Origin: Cryobacterium sp. Y29
Lineage (GTDB): Bacteria > Actinomycetota > Actinomycetes > Actinomycetales > Microbacteriaceae
Length of the DNA stretch: 64,000 nt
Direction of reading: 5' to 3'
Assembly: GCF_002929825.1 (NCBI RefSeq)
Contig: NZ_PJJN01000024.1
Span: 1 to 64,000 of the forward strand
The notes beneath the pieces were generated by a model, which saw only the letters and a list, made by a program, of their open reading frames with translations, made no database searches and was not told where the DNA came from. The stretch's first letter is position 1. The number at the start of each line of letters is the position of its first letter. The position numbers and the translations under genes were made by a program. Below are positions 38,710-47,194 of the stretch, piece by piece.

Positions 38710-40244
38710 CACAGCATCCTTTCGAGCAGGTCCAGGGTCGCGGGATTGTCGTGCCCGAGGTCGAAGACGCCTGAGATCCGGCCGTCTCGCATCACCACGA
38801 TGTCGTCGGCGATGTCTAGCGCTTCATCGATCGTGTCGGGAATGAGGATGATCGCGGTTCCTTCATCGCATACCGACCGAATCTGCGCATTCACGGTTTC
38901 GGCCGCGCCCGGGTCGAGGCCTCGAAGCGGATGGTCCAGCACGAGAGCCTTCAGATGCGAGGAATTCAACCACTTGGCGAGGACGACCTTCTGCTGGTTG
39001 CCGCCAGAGAAGTCCTGCAGCATGTGCTCCGGCTCGCGAGGCCGAATGTCGAGCTTCTCAAACCACGCACGTGCCAGAGACAGCCTGCGTCGGGGAAGCT
39101 CGAACGGCCCGAGGGCTGCGGAGCCGGGATGCGTGAGCGTGATATTTTGATCCGCCGGCATTTCCCCCACCATTCCTTCTGTCTTCCGCTCCGCGGGGAC
39201 GTAGCCCACACCAAGAGCAACGGCCTTCTTGATGGACAACTGGCGCCCAGAATAGCCCGCGATCGAGACCGATCCGGAATCGAAGCCTTCGGCGCCGAAT
39301 ATCGCTCGCGCCACGGACTCGCGGCCGGAGCCGCTGGTACCCAGGATGGCCAGGATCCGGCCGGGGTAGGCATCGATCGACACATCCGCGTAGGAGCCCG
39401 CCCGGGTGAGGTCGTGGATCGAGATGACTGGACTATTCGCCGGATCGATACTGCGCCGGCTTCGAACGGCAGCGTGAGTTTCCCGGCCGACCATGAGACG
39501 GAATAGTTCCTCTTCGGTTACGTCATCGACGGCGCGGTCGGCGATCAATTCACCGTCACGCATGACGACGACGCGATCGCAAATCCGCATAACCTCGTCG
39601 AGTCGGTGCGAGACGAAGATTACCGAGCCGATGTCGCGAAGCTTGGAGATTTCCCTCTCCAGGATCGCGGTCTCCGTCCTCTCCAAAATCGCGGTCGGTT
39701 CGTCGAGGATCACGAGAGGCGTCGTGTGACTGGCGGCACTCACCCGGATCGCCCGTGCGATTTCGACCATCTGGCGATCGACGAAGGACAGGTCGCTGAC
39801 CCGCGTCTTCGGATTCAAGTGCGATCCGATCAGGTCGAGAGCCTGTGCCGCGTCCGCGTAGAGGCGTCGCCAGTTGTAGAGCCCAAGCCGGTTGACACCG
39901 CCTCGGCCGATTGGGGTGTTGACCTCAATATTTTCGGCAATAGTGAGGTTCGTGAATAGTGATTGCTCTTGGTGAACGACCCCGATCCCCGCGCGCAGGG
40001 CATCGGCTGGCCCGCGGAACTGGACTTCCCGTCCGTTGACCGCGATTGTCCCTTCATCGTGCCGATAGTTGCCCGACAAGATCTTCAGCAGCGTAGACTT
40101 GCCCGCGCCGTTCTCGCCGATAAGTCCAATAACCTCACCGGGTTGGATGCTCAGGGACACTCCTCGAACGGCACGATTAGATCCAAAGCTTTTGGAGACA
40201 TTGTTCAGGTGAAGCACAGCAGGAGTTGTGGTCACGTCGCTCAC
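38709..40244 (-). CDS. ABC importer ATPase, RbsA-like (double NBD)
   Basis: A 511-residue ATPase with two nucleotide-binding domains. NBD1 has an intact Walker A (GLIGENGAGKST) and Walker B (LVILDEPTAIL), but its signature reads LSFVDRQMVEIA in place of LSVAxQQMVEIA. NBD2 has a degenerate Walker A (ILGTSGSGRESVA), a good signature (FSGGNQQKVVLAKW) and a Walker B reading ALVLDHPLRGLD, in which the catalytic Glu is replaced by His. NBD2 is therefore likely a weak or inactive ATPase site, a stronger loss than usual for RbsA. It overlaps both neighbouring permease genes by a few bases. Confidence 0.92.
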   Translation of the reverse strand: MSDVTTTPAVLHLNNVSKSFGSNRAVRGVSLSIQPGEVIGLIGENGAGKSTLLKILSGNYRHDEGTIAVNGREVQFRGPADALRAGIGVVHQEQSLFTNLTIAENIEVNTPIGRGGVNRLGLYNWRRLYADAAQALDLIGSHLNPKTRVSDLSFVDRQMVEIARAIRVSAASHTTPLVILDEPTAILERTETAILEREISKLRDIGSVIFVSHRLDEVMRICDRVVVMRDGELIADRAVDDVTEEELFRLMVGRETHAAVRSRRSIDPANSPVISIHDLTRAGSYADVSIDAYPGRILAILGTSGSGRESVARAIFGAEGFDSGSVSIAGYSGRQLSIKKAVALGVGYVPAERKTEGMVGEMPADQNITLTHPGSAALGPFELPRRRLSLARAWFEKLDIRPREPEHMLQDFSGGNQQKVVLAKWLNSSHLKALVLDHPLRGLDPGAAETVNAQIRSVCDEGTAIILIPDTIDEALDIADDIVVMRDGRISGVFDLGHDNPATLDLLERML

Positions 40245-41290
40245 TTTGCCACCCGCAATCTGTCACGCTGCGACCATGCGGCAAACACAATGGCTGCGAC
40301 CAGAATTGCGCCGGTGACGGCCGATTGATAGCTCGACTCGACGCCGGAGAGGATGAGTCCGTTGTTGAGGATCGTCAGCAGGAATACGCCCAATACGGTG
40401 CGCAGGATTCCCCCTTTTCCGCCGCCGAGGTGAGTTCCTCCGATGACAACTGCAGGGATGACGATGAAGAGCACTCCGGAGCCGACTGTGGGCGACCCGA
40501 TGTCGAGTTGAACAGTGGCGAGGATGCCGCCGAGTCCACTCAGCACAGCGGCGATGGCGAAGACGGCGACCTTCACAGGGAAAGCGGGAAGGCCCGCCGA
40601 GCGAACGATCGTCTCGCTGTTTCCTATGGCAAGGGTCACGCGTCCGATCCGGGTGTTGCGGAGAACGAGTATGCCCAGACCGATGACGAGCAGCGCCACC
40701 CAGAAGGAGTTAGGAAGGCCAAGACTAATTCGCGAGGTCCAGCCCTTGAGTCCTTCATCCTCGAGACGAGGGAGAAGGTCGGTTCCGTACAGCATGGTGG
40801 CGATTCCTAGCCCGACGTACCACATCCCCAGAGTGACGATAAATGAGGGAACCTTCAGTGCGGTGAATATGAGACCGCTGGCGACTCCGAGCAGGAGGGC
40901 CACGCCGAGGGCGATAACCCAAGCCCACGGCCCCAGGTCTGCTCCCCCGCGCGAGTTGTTACTCAGGAGTATCCAGGTCATCCCGGTTGCCCCCATGACC
41001 CCCTCCACGGACAAGTCGATGGAGCCGAGGAGAATGACTAAAGTCGCGCCCACGGCGACAATCAAGGGGATGGCGGACTGGGTGAGTACGTTCTGAATGT
41101 TGGACGCGGTCAGAAAACGTTCATTGAGCAGGGAAAACACACCGATAAGAACGGCGAGGGCCACGAGTAAACTCAGTGGCTCGGCGAGACCACGGAACCG
41201 AGCGCGGCGCTCGATGCCGGACTCGCGGATCCTGATCGCGGTGGTGGTTATGCCACCCGCGCCCTGTTCCGACAAGACTTTGTGAACCAT
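40241..41290 (-). CDS. ABC importer permease 1, RbsC-like
   Basis: A 349-residue CUT2 permease with a 35-residue cytoplasmic leader and about ten membrane helices. It has VILLGSIDLSVEGVMGATG, ALKVPSFIVTLGMWYVGLG and IPAVVIGGTHLGGGKGG, all typical of RbsC proteins. Its stop overlaps the ATPase start by four bases. It follows the binding-protein gene after a 94-base gap that contains a strong hairpin. The substrate is probably a polyol or pentose-like compound. Confidence 0.92.
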   Translation of the reverse strand: MVHKVLSEQGAGGITTTAIRIRESGIERRARFRGLAEPLSLLVALAVLIGVFSLLNERFLTASNIQNVLTQSAIPLIVAVGATLVILLGSIDLSVEGVMGATGMTWILLSNNSRGGADLGPWAWVIALGVALLLGVASGLIFTALKVPSFIVTLGMWYVGLGIATMLYGTDLLPRLEDEGLKGWTSRISLGLPNSFWVALLVIGLGILVLRNTRIGRVTLAIGNSETIVRSAGLPAFPVKVAVFAIAAVLSGLGGILATVQLDIGSPTVGSGVLFIVIPAVVIGGTHLGGGKGGILRTVLGVFLLTILNNGLILSGVESSYQSAVTGAILVAAIVFAAWSQRDRLRVAK

Positions 41291-41333
41291 GAGAAATCTC
41301 CTCGTTGATACCGATCACATAATGGTGATGTGC

Positions 41334-41372
41334 CTGATCCGGCCCTCGTCGATCAGACGAGGGCCGGATCAG
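41334..41372 (-). terminator. strong intercistronic hairpin after the binding-protein gene
   Basis: CTGATCCGGCCCTCGTC and its exact complement GACGAGGGCCGGATCAG form a 17-bp stem with a 5-base loop, 12 bases after the binding-protein stop and 43 bases before the permease start. There is no U-tract, so it probably works as partial terminator or mRNA 3' stabiliser, keeping the binding protein more abundant than the channel. Confidence 0.7.
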
Positions 41373-41384
41373 GTGGCCGTAATG

Positions 41385-42545
41385 CTACGGCTTGGGCAGG
41401 ACCTCGGGTCCACCGCCGCCGATCAGAGTTGCCGGCTCGGTATCCCACGGGCCCTTCTCGACGAGCTGGTCGACGAAATCAGCTGCAGCGGTGGGGGTGT
41501 CGTACTTCAGGTAGTCGCCCAGGGTCTCGGGCGTTACACACTTGATGTCGAAGAAGCTCGTGCGCTTCTCCTTCGGCAGTTCGGACGGAACGATTTCTCC
41601 GGTCGCTGCCAGGTAGGCCGTATATAGACCGATGGCGGAGGCCATGTAGCCGCGGTGGAAAGTCTCACCGACGATGGCGTTATTTCCATAGCCCTCCTTC
41701 ATTAGTTTCACCGTGTCGGGATACAGGCCGTCGGAGGCGAACTTCACTTTGTCCAGCAAGCCCGCGTCGTCAAAGGCCTGGATCGCACCGAGCTGCATGC
41801 CGTCATCGGCGCTCCAGACGCCATTGATCTGATCTCCGTACTTGGCGATCAGATCCTTTGCATTCTGGTTAGCGAGCTGTGGGTCCCAGTTCGAGGGCTG
41901 GTTCTCGAGAATTTTGATCCCGGGGTAGTTTTCACGCATTTCGGCTTCGAAGCCGGCGACGCGCGTCTGGCTGGTCGTGCTGTCCTGCACTCCGGGGAAC
42001 ATGATGACGTTGCCCTTGCCGCCGAGCGCGTCGCCGATCGCCTGAGCGTTGCAGCGACCCGAGTCCACGCCGGGGTGCTTCTGGAAGGCCACGAAGTTGT
42101 CGCCCGCGTCCCAGGGCTCGAAGTTGTCAGGCTTGTTCCACCAGATCGATACGTAGCCACCGGCACGCTTCACCGCGTCCACGATCGTCGGGGTGTCCGA
42201 GCTCGCTACGGTGTTGACGAACATCACGACCTTCTTGCCTTGCGCCAAAATCGCCTGGATTTTTGAGATTTCAGTCTGCGACGAGCCCTGCGAGTCGATG
42301 ATCTCGAGCGGAATGTCGAGTTTTTTGGAAAGAGCCTTAGCCCCCTCGATATTGGCGATGAAGTAGGGGTTGGTGGTGTTGATGACGGATGCGACGAGGA
42401 CCAGGTCCTCCTTGGCAATGGGGCCGGAGGAAGAAGATCCTCCGGCTCCACTCGCGGTCGACGTGCACCCGGCGAGTGCGAGCGCAGCGACAGCGGCGAT
42501 GGCGGCGAATCGAACGAGCGCACCGCGATTGTGTTTCAGAGACAT
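41385..42545 (-). CDS. periplasmic-binding lipoprotein of importer 1
   Basis: A 386-residue substrate-binding lipoprotein of the ribose/galactose type. The signal AAIAAVAALALAGC gives a clear lipobox. After a Ser/Gly linker the mature protein starts DLVLVASVINTTNPYFIANI, then EGAKALSKKLDIPLEIIDSQ, which matches the 'NPFF' ligand strand region of this family. Later GVWSADDGMQLGAIQAFDDAG and KFASDGLYPDTVKLM follow the usual pattern. It is the first gene of the importer/PepD unit. Two copies of a TGCATTTTTATTCA-like element lie 43-75 bases upstream. Confidence 0.92.
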   Translation of the reverse strand: MSLKHNRGALVRFAAIAAVAALALAGCTSTASGAGGSSSSGPIAKEDLVLVASVINTTNPYFIANIEGAKALSKKLDIPLEIIDSQGSSQTEISKIQAILAQGKKVVMFVNTVASSDTPTIVDAVKRAGGYVSIWWNKPDNFEPWDAGDNFVAFQKHPGVDSGRCNAQAIGDALGGKGNVIMFPGVQDSTTSQTRVAGFEAEMRENYPGIKILENQPSNWDPQLANQNAKDLIAKYGDQINGVWSADDGMQLGAIQAFDDAGLLDKVKFASDGLYPDTVKLMKEGYGNNAIVGETFHRGYMASAIGLYTAYLAATGEIVPSELPKEKRTSFFDIKCVTPETLGDYLKYDTPTAAADFVDQLVEKGPWDTEPATLIGGGGPEVLPKP

Positions 42546-42587
42546 CTTTGACTCCTTGTTGGTGGGTGAGGCTTGGACTACGTCCTG

Positions 42588-42620
42588 TGCATTTTTATTC
42601 AGTGCATTTTTTTTGATTCA
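42588..42620. promoter_or_regulatory. repeated TGCAT...ATTCA elements before importer 1
   Basis: TGCATTTTTATTCA (42588-42601) and TGCATTTTTTTTGATTCA (42603-42620) form a direct repeat upstream of the importer 1 binding-protein gene. The same element precedes three other transcription units of the island. The SorC-family regulator is the likely binder; that is inference. Confidence 0.5.
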
Positions 42621-42718
42621 TTGTGAGGATAGAGGCGATGCGTTGCGCACACAAGAAAATTTCGCGTGATTCTTCACCTGTGACCGATTCGTTAGATTCA
42701 GCCCCGACAAATCGTGCG

Positions 42719-43954
42719 TCAGTGCAAAGTGCGGAAGAAATCCCGAACGTCGGTCACATAGATTTCCGGTTCCTCCAAAGGAGCGAAGTGACCACCGCTC
42801 TTGTGAACCCGGTATTGCTGGAGGTTGAAGTACTTCTCCGTCCAGGTTTTCGGCGGCTTGTATATCTCGCCCGGGTAGATCGAGACGGCGGTCGGTACTC
42901 CCACGACCGGGAACCGGTTGTGACTCGGAGTCCACGGGTTGCCTCGGCACTCCCAGTAGTACCGGGCGGACGTTCCGCCCGTTCCGGTGAGAAAGTACAC
43001 CGCGGCGGTCGTGATCAGGTCTTCTTTTGGCCAGACACTCTCAAATGCCTCGGTGCCGCTACCGCGTTCCGCGAGGCCCCAGAAGTACCGCTTTTCGGTG
43101 ATCCAGGCCAGCTGGGCTGCAGGCGAGTCGGTGACGAGCGCCGCGAGCGTCTGTGGCTTCGTCAATTGGAGCTCACCGTAGCCGCTCTCGTTCTCGACGA
43201 ACAACTTTCCCCGATCGAACCAGCCGGATTCGTCAACGGAGTACTCGCTCGCCGCCGGCAATCCCAAAGCAGGGTCGTACACGATGCCCTCGGGTTGGTC
43301 GGGATGCTTTGCGAGATAGTGCGACATCTGCGCGGGAAAGTGCGTATAGACGCCGATGACATCGGATTCATACTTGTGCCCGTGCTGTTGTGCGATCAGC
43401 GCACCCCAATCTCCTCCCGCGGTGGCGTAGCGGTCATACCCGAGGATCTGCTTCATGAGAACGTTCTCAAGATCGGCGGTCTTCCAGAAATTCCACCCCG
43501 TCTCTGTCAGAGGCGAGGAGAACCCATAGCCGGGCAGGGAGATGAGAACCACGTCAAACGAATCAGACTCCACGCCGCCGAATTTAACCGGATCCGTGAG
43601 AGGCTCGATGATTTTGCGGACGTCCCAGAAAGTCCACGGCCAGCCATGGTGGAGAAGCAGCGGCTTCGGATTGGTACCTTTGCCACGCACATGGATGAAG
43701 TGCAGGGGAACGCCCATCACGTCTACCTTGAAGTGTGGGAGTTCGTTCATCTGACGCTCCACAGCGCGCCAGTCATACTCATTGATCCAGTAGTCGATGA
43801 GGGTGCGATGGTACTCGGTATTGTAGCCATAGCGCCAGTCTTCGTTCCCAAAGTCCTGGGGGAATCGAGTCCGTTTCAGCCGCTCCATCATGTCGTCAAG
43901 ATCCGCGTCGGGGATGCGGATCTCGTACGGACGAACATCAAACGAGTCCAACAA
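42719..43954 (-). CDS. epoxide hydrolase (alpha/beta-hydrolase, EHN type)
   Basis: A 411-residue protein with the N-terminal epoxide-hydrolase domain (VRPYEIRIPDADLDDMMERL and KRTRFPQDF) and an alpha/beta-hydrolase core. The oxyanion segment is LLLHHGWPWTFWD, the nucleophile Asp lies in TAGGDWGALIAQQ, and the catalytic His in KSGGHFAPLEEPE. I start at the TTG at 43954 because AAGGAGG lies seven bases before it; the longer frame from GTG 43984 would place that site inside the gene. It is divergent from the BKACE gene, and its promoter region contains two copies of the shared ATTCA element. The substrate may be an epoxide or another small ester or lactone of the pathway. Confidence 0.9.
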   Translation of the reverse strand: MLDSFDVRPYEIRIPDADLDDMMERLKRTRFPQDFGNEDWRYGYNTEYHRTLIDYWINEYDWRAVERQMNELPHFKVDVMGVPLHFIHVRGKGTNPKPLLLHHGWPWTFWDVRKIIEPLTDPVKFGGVESDSFDVVLISLPGYGFSSPLTETGWNFWKTADLENVLMKQILGYDRYATAGGDWGALIAQQHGHKYESDVIGVYTHFPAQMSHYLAKHPDQPEGIVYDPALGLPAASEYSVDESGWFDRGKLFVENESGYGELQLTKPQTLAALVTDSPAAQLAWITEKRYFWGLAERGSGTEAFESVWPKEDLITTAAVYFLTGTGGTSARYYWECRGNPWTPSHNRFPVVGVPTAVSIYPGEIYKPPKTWTEKYFNLQQYRVHKSGGHFAPLEEPEIYVTDVRDFFRTLH

Positions 43955-43989
43955 ACTAGAACCTCCTTGTTCCGTGTCGCACACGCGGA

Positions 43990-44024
43990 GTATTTTTTAT
44001 TCAGCGACTGCGTGTATATTCATT
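43990..44024. promoter_or_regulatory. paired ATTCA elements between divergent genes
   Basis: GTATTTTTTATTCA (43990-44003) and TGTATATTCATT (44013-44024) lie in the same orientation 36-70 bases upstream of the epoxide hydrolase start and 143 bases or more from the BKACE start. They match the elements in front of importer 1, the dehydrogenase operon and importer 2. Confidence 0.5.
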
Positions 44025-44166
44025 TTATATCTCATCCGGAGTCCATCTGTCAACGAATCGCGGCAGTCCGGAAGGAACAGGTGGACTGGCCCAAGTATCG
44101 TCGTCCGGTTCGGACGAAGCACTAGACCGTTTCGGATGCAGTCATCTCGAGAAAGAGAAGTGAACC

Positions 44167-45114
44167 ATGGTCACTGCCCTCGACAAGTATGCGGATATGA
44201 AGCCCAACTGGGACTACCCCGTCATAATCGAGTCTCATATTAACGGCATTCGTACGAAAGAAATGAACCCGAACACCCCGATTTCCTACGATGAGATCGC
44301 GGAAGACGCAATTCGATGCTGGGAAGCCGGAGCCGGTGCGATCCACGCCCACAACACCAGTTTCGACCTCATGGGCGAAGACGCGTACAAGGACTATATG
44401 CGCACATGGGACAAGGTGTTGCACAAGCACCCTGACATCACCTGGTACCCCACGACCTGCAACAACCTCCGCCTCAAAGGCGACGAGAACGGCCTTCAGC
44501 ACGTCCCCTTCCTCGTCGAGAAGGCAAACGTTCGCATTGCCTGTGTCGACACCGGACTGACCCTATTCGCCACAGAAACGGATGCCGAGGGCTACCTCGC
44601 TGGCCCCGAATTCGGGTTTAACTACGAACGCGTTGGCAGCCAAATCAGGATGCTGCGTGCGCACGGCACCCCCATGGTCTTCGGCGTCTACGAACCGGGC
44701 CACCTTCGCCACGCCATGCACTACGTCAACAAGGGACTCTCCACGCCGGGCTCCATGTGGGATTTCTATCTCATCGGGGACTACGGTCTGACTGCCACAG
44801 ATCCCATCGGAACGAACGGCATGAAGCCAAGTCTCGAGAGCCTGTACTACTACCTCTGGATGATCGAGGAGGCGAAAGTCAAACACCCTTGGTATATCTC
44901 GATCTGGGGTCAGGGCTCACTCGACGACACCTCGATCCTCCGCAGGGCAATCGAGCTCGGCGGCCACATCAAGACCGGACTGGAATTGTTTTATGATCCG
45001 GCTCGCAATCCGACAAACCTGGAGCTGCTGCAGCAGGCCCAGGAAATCGCCAGGGAAGTCGGCCGGCCCATAGCAACGCCGGACGAGGCGAGGGCACTGT
45101 ACAACATTCGATGA
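44167..45114 (+). CDS. BKACE (beta-keto acid cleavage enzyme, DUF849) family protein
   Basis: A 315-residue TIM-barrel protein of the DUF849 family. These zinc enzymes transfer acetyl-CoA to a beta-keto acid and release acetoacetate plus a new acyl-CoA. The zinc His pair is His60 and His62 in AGAGAIHAHN. The 'PISYDEIAEDAIRCWEAGAG' segment before it and the closing LGGHIKTGLELFYDPARNPT are family marks. AAAGAGAAG precedes the ATG. It is divergent from the epoxide hydrolase and converges on the lipoate ligase-like gene. The family has many substrate classes; the one here is unknown. Its presence argues that a beta-keto acid arises in the pathway. Confidence 0.9.
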   Translation: MVTALDKYADMKPNWDYPVIIESHINGIRTKEMNPNTPISYDEIAEDAIRCWEAGAGAIHAHNTSFDLMGEDAYKDYMRTWDKVLHKHPDITWYPTTCNNLRLKGDENGLQHVPFLVEKANVRIACVDTGLTLFATETDAEGYLAGPEFGFNYERVGSQIRMLRAHGTPMVFGVYEPGHLRHAMHYVNKGLSTPGSMWDFYLIGDYGLTATDPIGTNGMKPSLESLYYYLWMIEEAKVKHPWYISIWGQGSLDDTSILRRAIELGGHIKTGLELFYDPARNPTNLELLQQAQEIAREVGRPIATPDEARALYNIR

Positions 45115-45169
45115 TGCCCAACTGACGGGGGTATTTCGCGCAGCTTCCTGCGCTCGAATGCCAGACTAC

Positions 45170-45919
45170 TTACGCACCCGGATCGTCAATATGGGATATC
45201 TGCGGATACGCCCATTTCGAATGTCGCTGCTGGAGCCCGGTCACAAGCTCGAGCACGATTTCGTCGAGTGTTCCCTGGACCCCCTCGCCGCGGACGCTCC
45301 CCAAACTCGCTGGGGACCAGTCAAGCTTCATTGCACCGTAGACCGCGTCGACGACTGGCCGCAGTCGCTCAGGGTTTTCCAACACGATGCAAGCGGTGAG
45401 CAGTCTGGCACGGCGCATGGCGCGCTGAGCGATTCCTACGACCTTCACCTGCCCTCGCGCGTTGACACTATGGTCCCCCGCACAGTATTCCCCGACGACG
45501 GGACCTACTCGAGCATCGAGGCCGAGGTCGCCCAGCACATCCCGAAAACAACCAGCTCCCGCTTCAAAGGCCGCTATGTGATCACCGTAGAATTTCAAGG
45601 GGGCCATGAGATCGATGATCAGGCACGTCTGGTCGTACGCCACTGCTCGTCCCCCCGCAAGGCGGATCACTGGGTCAAAGCCGAACCCACGAGCCGCCGC
45701 CGAGGCTGCGGCGAATTCAGGCATCAAGCTTTCACGTCGGCTGAATGCCACGGTGGGAATCGGGCGATAGGCCCTGATCCGAGCATGAGCATTGACGTCT
45801 GCTTGCACCTCGCGCAGCACGCGCAAGGATTCATCGATGTCGTCCTGCGCTGTGGTGCCGACCCGACCCAGTGATAATTTCGGTACGCGAGTGGGCAACT
45901 TCTGGTTCACCTCCGTCAT
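45170..45919 (-). CDS. lipoate-protein ligase A family protein
   Basis: A 249-residue protein of the biotin/lipoate A/B ligase family. The lipoate-binding segment is VIRLAGGRAVAYDQTCLIID, a variant of the RRxSGGGAVYHD loop. GPVVGEYCAGDHSVNARGQV and KVVGIAQRAMRRARLLTACI match the actinobacterial form that ends the catalytic domain. I start at the ATG at 45919; a TTG 18 bases downstream, which has GGAGG before it, is an alternative. It probably attaches lipoate or an octanoyl group to the lipoyl carrier encoded at 52.1-52.3 kb. It is divergent from the SorC-family gene. Confidence 0.85.
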   Translation of the reverse strand: MTEVNQKLPTRVPKLSLGRVGTTAQDDIDESLRVLREVQADVNAHARIRAYRPIPTVAFSRRESLMPEFAAASAAARGFGFDPVIRLAGGRAVAYDQTCLIIDLMAPLKFYGDHIAAFEAGAGCFRDVLGDLGLDARVGPVVGEYCAGDHSVNARGQVKVVGIAQRAMRRARLLTACIVLENPERLRPVVDAVYGAMKLDWSPASLGSVRGEGVQGTLDEIVLELVTGLQQRHSKWAYPQISHIDDPGA

Positions 45920-46173
45920 TACGTGCAGGACTCGAACTCTAAATCTGGGCGGAGAAGATCGATAGATTGTTTGATCAGCTGGCGGTGCTCCTCTGCACCG
46001 TGAAGTGCGTTCTATCAAAACCAACCTGAAGGGACTGATGTGGGATCGCCATTCGTCGATTTCCTCGCCCCCGGGAACTGAATAAACCTAAACCCGGAGT
46101 CTAGAGTGAAATGGATATTCTTGCAACCGACGAATCTTGATACTATTTTGGTAACTGAGTGATGGGAGAAGCT

Positions 46174-47142
46174 GTGGCTACTGACCTAGAACCGCGCCGG
46201 TTCATGACAAAAGTGGCGCGGATGTACTACACCCACGGCATTCGACAGATCGAGATCGCTTCGACCTTGGGCATATCGCAGGCCCGCGTCTCTCGGCTGC
46301 TTCAAGCCGCCGAGAAAGCAAAAATTGTGCGAACGATTGTCGTCATCCCCGAGGGCCTGCACGCAGAGGTCGAAGAAGATCTCCAGAAGCGCTATGGCTT
46401 GTCCCAGGTTCACATCGTGGAGGCGCTGGATCCAAACGATGAGTCCGGCATCAATCGCGACCTCGGAGAGGCGGCCGCGCTCATCCTCTCGTCAATGCAA
46501 TTGTCCGGGAAAACTATTGGCTTCACGTCATGGAGCCGGTCACTGCGTTCACTCGTGGCTACCCTCGAACCGTCGAAAAAAAAGACGTCCAGTGCCACGC
46601 GCATCGTCGAGATGCTCGGGGACGTCGGCCCGCCACAGTCGCAGCATGATTCCACCCGTTCCACGCAGCGCTTTGCCGACCTGATCGGAGGTGACCCCCT
46701 GTTCATCCGCGCTCCCGGGGTTCTGTCTTCTGCGGAAGTGCGTGATGCAATGATTAGCTATGACGCGCACACCCGCGAAGCGATCGCGGCGTTAGATGAG
46801 TTGGACATTGCCCTTGTCGGTATTGGCACCTGCAATATCGATGCACCGTTGGAACCGGGCGGCAACTTTTTCACAGTAGAACAATTCGAAATGGCAAAGT
46901 CGCTCGGCGCCGTCGGACAGATCAACCTCAGGTTCATCGACGCGGAGGGAATCCCGCTCGAGAGCGAGCTTGATTCCCTGGTGATCGGTGTGACCTTGGC
47001 CCAGCTTCCCTCCAACGGCGGACGATTTGCCGTCGCTGGTGGAAGGTCAAAATACGAGGCCGTGCGCGCGGCCCTGCGCGGCCACTGGATCGACACCCTG
47101 ATCACAGATATGGAAACGGCAGACCGACTCCTGCAGGAGTAA
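46174..47142 (+). CDS. SorC-family transcriptional regulator
   Basis: A 322-residue regulator with an N-terminal HTH (TKVARMYYTHGIRQIEIASTL and GISQARVSRLLQAAEKAKIV) and the SorC sugar-binding effector domain (IGFTSWSRSLRSLVATLEP, LVGIGTCNIDAPLEPG, VAGGRSKYEAVRAALRG). SorC proteins sense phosphorylated sugars or polyols; EryD of erythritol operons belongs here. I prefer the GTG at 46174, which has GGGAG five bases upstream, over the GTG at 46159. It lies in the centre of the island, between a divergent lipoate ligase gene and the convergent end of the dehydrogenase operon. It is the natural candidate to bind the repeated TGCATATTTATTCA elements. Confidence 0.93.
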   Translation: MATDLEPRRFMTKVARMYYTHGIRQIEIASTLGISQARVSRLLQAAEKAKIVRTIVVIPEGLHAEVEEDLQKRYGLSQVHIVEALDPNDESGINRDLGEAAALILSSMQLSGKTIGFTSWSRSLRSLVATLEPSKKKTSSATRIVEMLGDVGPPQSQHDSTRSTQRFADLIGGDPLFIRAPGVLSSAEVRDAMISYDAHTREAIAALDELDIALVGIGTCNIDAPLEPGGNFFTVEQFEMAKSLGAVGQINLRFIDAEGIPLESELDSLVIGVTLAQLPSNGGRFAVAGGRSKYEAVRAALRGHWIDTLITDMETADRLLQE

Positions 47143-47194
47143 TCGCCGGTGGCGGCGGCCCGCAACGCGAGTCGCCGCCACCGAATGCACGTTG

